From JBEKLJ01 sp050010255 (GTDB lineage: Bacteria > Acidobacteriota > Terriglobia > Bryobacterales > Bryobacteraceae): a DNA stretch of 5,999 bases. Positions 1-3,849 of this stretch are shown here, piece by piece. A program made the position numbers and the translations under genes. How positions within the stretch are numbered: the first letter of the stretch is position 1; every line of letters starts with the position of its first letter. Under the pieces are notes generated by a model. The model did no database searches. It had not been told where the DNA came from and was given only the letters and a program-made list of their open reading frames with translations. The stretch lies in contig JBEKLJ010000208.1 of NCBI GenBank assembly GCA_050010255.1, positions 1-5,999 on the forward strand, written 5' to 3'.

Positions 1-461
1 GCTACGTCACGGAGCCGATCCGGCTCCCAAACGGGTTCCTGATTCTGAGGGTCGAAGAGCACTACCGTGCCGGCCAGCAGCCCTTCGAGGCGGTCGAGAA
101 CGAGATCATGGAGCGGATCTACATGCCGCGCATGCAGCCGGCCATCCGTGCTTACCTGACCAAGCTGCGGGAGAACGCTTTTGTGGAGATCCGGGCCGGC
201 TACGTGGACTCCGGCGCGGCGCCGGGCAAGGACACCACCTGGCACGACCCGACCAAGCTGAGACCACAGACCATCACCAAGGAGGAGGTCGCCGCGCACG
301 TTCGGCACCGCCGCCTGCTCTTCCTGGTCCCGGTCCCGGGAACGAAGATCGGCGGTAAGGTGGAGCGCCCGATCCAAGCTGCTCCGGCCGGGGTGCAGCC
401 GGCGGCTGCGCCGGCCAAGCCGGAGGCCCCCGCCACGGCGCCCGGCACCCCGCAGAAATGA
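1..461 (+). CDS. SurA-like peptidyl-prolyl cis-trans isomerase, 3' part
   Basis: The reading frame is open from the window edge (first full codon at 3) to a TGA at 459-461, giving 152 residues of a protein that begins upstream. The first residues (TEPIRLPNGFLILRVEEH) look like the final strand of a parvulin rotamase domain. A helical stretch follows (PFEAVENEIMERIYMPRMQP, then AIRAYLTKLRENAFVEIRAGYVDSG), as at the C-terminus of SurA/PrsA-type periplasmic foldases. Such enzymes isomerise Xaa-Pro bonds and chaperone exported proteins. A basic-hydrophobic patch (RHRRLLFLVPVPGTK) comes next, then a Pro/Ala-rich, probably disordered tail of about 30 residues. The signal peptide and most of the catalytic domain are outside the window, so periplasmic location is inferred from the family. 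The stop overlaps the next start, implying coupling. An ATG at 108 is internal, not the start. Family assignment is fairly secure; the exact subtype is not. Confidence 0.8.
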   Translation, partial: YVTEPIRLPNGFLILRVEEHYRAGQQPFEAVENEIMERIYMPRMQPAIRAYLTKLRENAFVEIRAGYVDSGAAPGKDTTWHDPTKLRPQTITKEEVAAHVRHRRLLFLVPVPGTKIGGKVERPIQAAPAGVQPAAAPAKPEAPATAPGTPQK

Positions 462-1633
462 AATCTCCCTTCGTCAGCGAACTGGATCCCAGCAAGGTGG
501 CCACGGCCACCTTCCTGGTGCACGCCAAGGAGATTCGCCAGAAGAAGACCGGCGAACCCTACCTTTCGCTGGTCCTCGGCGACCGCACCGGCGAGCTCGA
601 CGCCAAGATGTGGGACAACGTCGCCGAGGTCATGGACACCTTCGCCCGCGATGACTTCGTCCGCGTCAAGGGCCTGCTTCAGATCTACAACAACCGGCCT
701 CAGCTCATCATTCACAAGCTCCAGCGGCTGGATGACGCGGCGGTCGATCCGACCGACTTCTTCCCAGCCTCGCGGCGCAACCCGCAGGAAATGCTGGAGG
801 AGCTGCGCCAGGTGGTGCGCTCGGTTGAGAACCCGCATCTGCGCGCACTCCTGGAACTGTTCCTTTCCGACGAGGAGATCGTGCGGCGCTACGTCCGCGC
901 GCCAGCGGCGAAGTTCATTCACCATGCCTACCTGGGAGGGCTGATCGAGCACGTGCTCTCGGTGTGCGGCCTCTGCCGGCTGGCCGCGGGCCACTTCCCC
1001 GGCGTGGACCTGGACCTGCTGCTGGCGGGCGCCATCCTGCACGACATCGGCAAGATTCACGAGCTGACCTACGAGCGCGGTTTCGGCTATACCAGCGAGG
1101 GACAGCTTCTGGGGCACATCTTCATCGGTGTCCGCATGATCGAAGAGAAGCTGGCGCAGTTGCCGGACTTCCCCCCGCGGCTGCGGACTCTGGTCCAGCA
1201 CCTGGTGGTGAGCCATCACGGCTCGCTCCAGTTCGGCTCGCCGAAGGTACCGCTGTTCCCCGAGGCCTTGTTACTGCACTATCTGGACGACCTGGACTCC
1301 AAGATGGAGTGCATGCGTGCGCTGGTGGAGCAGGACCGGCAGGTGGAGGGGCACTGGACGGGCTACAACTCCGCGCTCGAGCGCGTCGTTCTGAAGAAGC
1401 TGAAGTACCTCGGCGGCGGCGCGGAGCCGGATGCGGATCCGGCCAACGGCCCGGCCGCGGGCGTTTCCCTGCCACTCGTCGCGGCGCAACCGGAGCGCGA
1501 GGGTGGGGGAGCGATTGCTTCACCGCCCGAATTGGCGCGGCTTCCCGGCCGGCCCGCCTCCCGCCCGCCGCAGCCCAGCACGCCGAGTCTGTTCGGCGAG
1601 AAGCTCGGGCAAGCCCTCCGCGGGGAGGAGTAG
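458..1633 (+). CDS. yhaM: YhaM-family 3'-5' exoribonuclease (OB fold + HD domain)
   Basis: This 391-residue protein has the YhaM/Cbf1 architecture. An N-terminal OB-fold nucleic-acid-binding domain spans about residues 10-92 (LSLVLGDRTGELDAKMWDN, then the VRVKGLLQIYNNRPQL strand region). A metal-dependent HD phosphohydrolase domain spans about 150-315. Visible HD-domain residues are H155-H156 and H165 (HHAYLGGLIEHVL), H195-D196 in LHDIGK, H220 in GQLLGHIFIG, H253-H254 in VVSHHG, and D277/D280 in HYLDDLDSKM. The known family degrades RNA or single-stranded DNA from the 3' end in the cytoplasm. B. subtilis YhaM is about 314 residues; the extra length here is a low-complexity Gly/Pro/Ala tail (about 319-375) ending in SLFGEKLGQALRGEE. 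The start codon lies inside the upstream stop (ATGA), and no good Shine-Dalgarno precedes it, so translation probably depends on the isomerase gene. Family confidence is high; the substrate in this organism is unknown. Confidence 0.88.
   Translation: MKSPFVSELDPSKVATATFLVHAKEIRQKKTGEPYLSLVLGDRTGELDAKMWDNVAEVMDTFARDDFVRVKGLLQIYNNRPQLIIHKLQRLDDAAVDPTDFFPASRRNPQEMLEELRQVVRSVENPHLRALLELFLSDEEIVRRYVRAPAAKFIHHAYLGGLIEHVLSVCGLCRLAAGHFPGVDLDLLLAGAILHDIGKIHELTYERGFGYTSEGQLLGHIFIGVRMIEEKLAQLPDFPPRLRTLVQHLVVSHHGSLQFGSPKVPLFPEALLLHYLDDLDSKMECMRALVEQDRQVEGHWTGYNSALERVVLKKLKYLGGGAEPDADPANGPAAGVSLPLVAAQPEREGGGAIASPPELARLPGRPASRPPQPSTPSLFGEKLGQALRGEE
1624..1628 (+). promoter_or_regulatory. Shine-Dalgarno for the BlaI-family gene
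   Basis: GGAGG sits five bases before the ATG at 1634. It is embedded in the last codons of the exoribonuclease gene (Gly-Glu-Glu-stop). This strong site supports 1634 as the real start and suggests that the repressor can be translated independently as well as by re-initiation after the adjoining TAG. Confidence 0.75.
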
Positions 1634-2023
1634 ATGCGCAAGCCCGGCCCGCCGCCCGAGATTCCGCCGCCGCTCGAGCTGGAGTGTCTGAAAGCGCTGT
1701 GGAACCTGGGCGAGGGCAACGTGCGCAGCGTCCAGCAGGCCCTGGCGCCGGCGCGCCCGCTGGCCTATACCACGGTCATGACCGTGCTGGACCGCCTGGC
1801 CCGCAAAGGCGCCGTGGGGCGGCGGAAATCCGGCCGCGCCTTCATCTACGCCCCCTCGATCTCGCGAGAGGCGCTGCGCCGCGTCGCCGTGCGGCAGCTC
1901 CTGGAATCCTTCTTCAGCGGCGCCGAAGAGGAGTTGCTGGCCTATCTCCAGGGCCGGCCCGAGGCGCCCGCGGCGGGCAGGGAACACCTCCTCGACGCTT
2001 CGCTGGACCCCGCGCTTCTGTAG
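1634..2023 (+). CDS. BlaI/MecI/CopY-family winged-helix transcriptional repressor
   Basis: This 129-residue protein has the size and layout of BlaI/MecI-type repressors. The N-terminal winged helix covers about residues 14-75: LELECLKALWNLGEGNVRSV, then AYTTVMTVLDRLARKG, which is the family's characteristic recognition helix, then a basic wing ending in FIYAP. A C-terminal helical dimerisation region follows (about 77-106, SREALRRVAVRQLLESFF, then AEEELLAYL). Classical members bind dyad operators as dimers and are inactivated by proteolysis triggered by the membrane sensor BlaR1/MecR1. No such sensor gene follows here: the cluster ends and convergent genes begin. The start directly abuts the upstream stop and has a good ribosome site. 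What it regulates cannot be read from this window; the promoter of its own operon is upstream of the window. Family call is secure, target unknown. Confidence 0.87.
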   Translation: MRKPGPPPEIPPPLELECLKALWNLGEGNVRSVQQALAPARPLAYTTVMTVLDRLARKGAVGRRKSGRAFIYAPSISREALRRVAVRQLLESFFSGAEEELLAYLQGRPEAPAAGREHLLDASLDPALL

Positions 2024-2031
2024 GCGCGGGG
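2008..2031 (+). terminator. hairpin straddling the repressor stop codon
   Basis: CCCCGCGC (2008-2015) pairs perfectly with GCGCGGGG (2024-2031) around an eight-base loop that contains the TAG stop. It has no T-tract, so it is not a textbook intrinsic terminator. It lies at the 3' end of the plus-strand operon and could assist termination or protect the transcript end. Confidence 0.4.
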
Positions 2032-2043
2032 CCGGCCGCGGGG

Positions 2044-2119
2044 CAAAACGGGTACAGGCTCCGCTGTCCACGCGCGGCTAACACCGCCGCTTGGGACAGC
2101 GGAGCCTGGCCCCGTTTTG
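2044..2119. repeat. long inverted repeat (REP-like palindrome) between convergent genes
   Basis: The left arm 2044-2069 (begins CAAAACGGGTACAGGCTCC) pairs with the right arm 2094-2119 (ends CCTGGCCCCGTTTTG) at 24 of 26 positions; the only mismatches are 2053/2110 and 2054/2109. The 24-base loop (2070-2093) contains a further small stem, GCGG/CCGC. The AAAA start and TTTT end mean that either strand's transcript would form a GC-rich hairpin ending in a short U-run, so it can act as a bidirectional terminator for the repressor and the aminotransferase. The GGGACAG...CCCCGTTTT arm also resembles dispersed extragenic palindromes that I recall from GC-rich genomes. Whether it is a multi-copy repeat cannot be shown from one copy. 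Confidence 0.75.
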
Positions 2120-2144
2120 GGTGCTGGCCGCGCGGCTGGCGCGC

Positions 2145-3263
2145 CTACCTCAAGCCGCGGATCACCGCGGCGATCTCGCGGATGGTTTCCTCGCCGGCCA
2201 TCAGCACGCGGTGCGGGAACCAGAACGTCTCGCGCACGCACTCCTCGGCCACCGGGCAGGGCGCCACCCGGCAGCCGCCCTCCTTGTACAGCGGATTGCC
2301 GTAGAGCGGATGCGGGTAGAAGGGCGTGCACGGAATGCCGGCGGCGGTCACGGCGCGCTGGAACTCGTCGCGCGTCATTCCGAACCGGGCCGCGTCGATC
2401 CGGGCCAGCAGCAGGTACCAGGAATGCGCCGTGGCCTGCGCGGGAACCTCCTGGAACCGCAGCCCGCGGACCTCGGCCAGCTCCTCGCGCAGCAGCCGCT
2501 GGTTCCGGGCCCGGAGGCCGATCTGCTCCGGCAGCCGCTCCAGTTGCGCCTGAAGCACGGCGGCCTGAAAGGCCGTCATGCGGAAGTTCGTCCCCAGCGT
2601 GTAGTGGAAGAACCAGCCCGCACCCGCGCGCCGGCCCTGGTTGATGAACGCGCGCGCCCGCTGGGCGAAGCCGGCGTCGTTGGTGGTGAGCAGCCCGCCT
2701 TCGCCCGCCGTCATCACCTTCGAGTTCTGGAAGCTGAAGGACCCGGCCAGGCCGAAGCTGCCCGCCCGGCGGAGGTTCCACTCCGAGCCGTGCGCGTGGG
2801 CGGCGTCTTCGATGAGGATGAGATTGTGCCCCGCGGCCAGGCGCATAAGCCGCTCGACGTCGGCCATCAGTCCGCCGAAATGCACGGCGATGATCGCCTT
2901 GGTCCGAGGCGTGACGGCCGCGGCGGCGCGCTCGGGGTCGAGGTTGAAGGTCAGGGGCTCGATGTCGGCGAACACGGGCAGCGCGCCCACGCGCGACACC
3001 GCCGTCGCCGTCGAGATGAAGGAGATCGCGGGGACGATCACCTCGTCGCCGGGGCCTACGCCGCAGACTTCGAGGGCCGTCTCCAGCGCGACCGTGCCGT
3101 TGAATGCGCTGACGCCATAGCGGCACTGCTCGAAGGCGGCGAAGGCCTCCTCGAAGCGGGTGACGGCTTCGTTGAAGCCCCCCCACACGCCGCTCTCCAG
3201 CGTCTGACGAAGCAGCTCCAACTCGCGCTCGCCCCACACCGGCCACTTTGGAATCCGCACCAT
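2145..3263 (-). CDS. DegT/DnrJ/EryC1/StrS-family PLP-dependent aminotransferase
   Basis: This 372-residue protein matches the usual length of fold-type I sugar/cyclitol aminotransferases. Visible hallmarks are the phosphate-binding region FNGTVALETALEVCGVGPGD (about 54-73), VIVPAISFISTATAV (75-89), the cofactor-contacting Asp153 in LIEDAAHAHG, and the Schiff-base Lys182 in SFSFQNSKVMTAGEGG. GTNFRMTAFQAAVLQAQLE (224-242) and a C-terminal PHPLYGNPLY region follow. The family transfers an amino group, usually from glutamate or glutamine, to a keto sugar or cyclitol in the cytoplasm. The SFQNSK context resembles AHBA-synthase or scyllo-inosose aminotransferase types more than the SFHATK form common in nucleotide-sugar enzymes; this is a recollection-based inference. 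The ATG at 3261-3263 is preceded by a weak GGTGA only three bases away, and the N-terminus starts where the family usually starts. It follows rhaM on the same strand after a 175-base gap. The substrate cannot be named. Confidence 0.9.
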   Translation of the reverse strand: MVRIPKWPVWGERELELLRQTLESGVWGGFNEAVTRFEEAFAAFEQCRYGVSAFNGTVALETALEVCGVGPGDEVIVPAISFISTATAVSRVGALPVFADIEPLTFNLDPERAAAAVTPRTKAIIAVHFGGLMADVERLMRLAAGHNLILIEDAAHAHGSEWNLRRAGSFGLAGSFSFQNSKVMTAGEGGLLTTNDAGFAQRARAFINQGRRAGAGWFFHYTLGTNFRMTAFQAAVLQAQLERLPEQIGLRARNQRLLREELAEVRGLRFQEVPAQATAHSWYLLLARIDAARFGMTRDEFQRAVTAAGIPCTPFYPHPLYGNPLYKEGGCRVAPCPVAEECVRETFWFPHRVLMAGEETIREIAAVIRGLR

Positions 3264-3438
3264 AAGTCACCAGTCTACGCCGGCTCGCGATCCGGATTGC
3301 GGCGCCGAGCCAGATGCGCGCGGCTCTGTCAGCGGCGTACACGCGCAGCGGAGCCGCGACCGGAAGGGAGCGGATGGCTGGATTATGCGGCGCGTCTCTG
3401 CGGCGTGAGGCGCGCCGTGGCTCGCCGCCCAACCCGGG
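3264..3438. other. intergenic spacer between rhaM and the aminotransferase
   Basis: This 175-base GC-rich spacer has no supported gene. It holds the hairpin at 3388-3417 and, nearer the aminotransferase, an 8-bp inverted repeat (CGCGGCTC at 3319-3326 with GAGCCGCG at 3351-3358). A CATAAT hexamer on the minus strand (3387-3382) could be a -10 element for the aminotransferase, but I find no acceptable -35 at the right distance, so I do not call a promoter. Confidence 0.5.
3388..3417 (-). terminator. stem-loop downstream of rhaM
   Basis: The arms 3388-3398 and 3407-3417 form an 11-bp stem (one G-U pair) with an eight-base loop, 21 bases after the rhaM stop on the minus strand. No U-tract follows on that strand. 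It could be a weak or Rho-assisted terminator, or an intercistronic stabilising hairpin before the aminotransferase gene. Confidence 0.4.
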
Positions 3439-3759
3439 CTAATCCAGGTGAAACACCTCTTCCAGGCGGATGAAGCTTTCGTCGGGACGCCGGCCGGCGA
3501 GCGCTTCGAAGAAGGCCTTCATCTCCTCCTGCCAGCGCGCATTCACTTCGCGGCCGGCCATCCCGTCCAGAGCCGCCTGGTAGTCCGGCGTCTCCAGGTA
3601 GCCGACCATCAATCCGTCATCGCGCAGGAAGAGCGAGTAGTTGCCCCACCCGGTTTCGCGAAGGGCCTGCAGCATCTCGGGCCAAACTTCACGGTGCCGG
3701 CGCTTGTATTCCTCCAGCCGGTCTTTCTTCACTTGAACCAGAAAACAGACTCTCTCCAT
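3439..3759 (-). CDS. rhaM: L-rhamnose mutarotase
   Basis: This 106-residue protein matches the length and pattern of L-rhamnose mutarotase (RhaM/YiiL, about 104 residues). The enzyme interconverts the alpha and beta anomers of L-rhamnose in the cytoplasm and feeds the anomer that rhamnose isomerase needs. Aligned from memory to E. coli RhaM, the residues known around the active site are kept: Tyr18 and His22 in LEEYKRRHREVWPEM, and Trp76 in ARWQEEM. The closing EEVFHLD matches the family's LQEVFYLP ending. The frame also has an ATG at 3819, which would add 20 residues, but that extension (VRSSKRGARKGASLHIRGP) runs through a strong hairpin and has no counterpart in the family. The start at 3759, with MERVCFLVQV directly comparable to MIRKAFVMQV, is preferred. 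It lies between a TonB-dependent receptor and a sugar-type aminotransferase on the same strand, which fits sugar utilisation. No other rhamnose catabolic gene is visible. Confidence 0.92.
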   Translation of the reverse strand: MERVCFLVQVKKDRLEEYKRRHREVWPEMLQALRETGWGNYSLFLRDDGLMVGYLETPDYQAALDGMAGREVNARWQEEMKAFFEALAGRRPDESFIRLEEVFHLD

Positions 3760-3762
3760 GGG

Positions 3763-3767
3763 CCCTC
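3763..3767 (-). promoter_or_regulatory. probable ribosome binding site of rhaM
   Basis: On the minus strand GAGGG lies three bases before the ATG at 3759 (…AAGAGGGCCC-ATG). The spacing is short but workable. It supports the shorter rhaM start. Only 14 bases separate the ATG from the strong hairpin upstream, so ribosome access here may depend on that structure. Confidence 0.55.
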
Positions 3768-3773
3768 TTATGT

Positions 3774-3805
3774 GAAGAGAGGCGCCCTTGCGGGCGCCTC
3801 TCTTC
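3774..3805 (-). terminator. perfect 14-bp stem-loop between receptor gene and rhaM
   Basis: GAAGAGAGGCGCCC (3774-3787) pairs without mismatch with GGGCGCCTCTCTTC (3792-3805). On the minus-strand transcript the loop is GCAA, a stable GNRA tetraloop, which suggests that the minus-strand RNA is the functional form. It begins 44 bases after the receptor stop and ends 14 bases before the rhaM ATG. It lacks a run of U after the stem, so it may be a partial terminator, an attenuator, or a 3'-end stabiliser for the receptor mRNA rather than a complete terminator. Confidence 0.7.
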
Positions 3806-3828
3806 GAGCTACGAACCATCTTCGTGCG

Positions 3829-3845
3829 ACGCCGCGGGGCGGCGT
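3829..3845 (-). terminator. short GC hairpin just after the receptor stop codon
   Basis: ACGCCGC (3829-3835) pairs perfectly with GCGGCGT (3839-3845) over a three-base loop, starting four bases after the receptor TAA on the minus strand. It is the first of a series of stem-loops leading to the larger one at 3774-3805. No T-run follows it. Confidence 0.4.
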
Positions 3846-3849
3846 GACA

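Noticed and set aside
200..1219. Long minus-strand open frame (339 codons) opposite the isomerase and exoribonuclease genes
   Set aside because: It is antisense to two well-supported genes; its product shows no recognisable domain, and long shadow frames are expected at this GC content.
2053..2069. Possible BlaI operator (TACA...TGTC) inside the left arm of the palindrome
   Set aside because: The half-sites are not a proper TACA/TGTA dyad, and the site lies downstream of the repressor gene, not at a promoter.
964..2304. Plus-strand open frame of 446 codons crossing three genes and the palindrome
   Set aside because: Its product is Arg/Ala/Gly/Pro-rich without domains, and it overlaps recognised genes in another frame.
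3382..3387. CATAAT as a -10 box for the aminotransferase gene
   Set aside because: No acceptable -35 hexamer at 16-18 bases upstream on the minus strand.
1942..3432. Minus-strand open frame of 496 codons over the aminotransferase
   Set aside because: It is in a different frame from the clear aminotransferase; its product is low-complexity and Arg-rich, and it runs through the intergenic palindrome.
2091..3473. Plus-strand open frame of 460 codons antisense to the aminotransferase
   Set aside because: Shadow of the minus-strand gene with no domain signal.
3760..3819. Twenty-residue N-terminal extension of RhaM from an ATG at 3819
   Set aside because: It runs through the perfect hairpin, has no family counterpart, and the internal ATG at 3759 gives the standard RhaM length.
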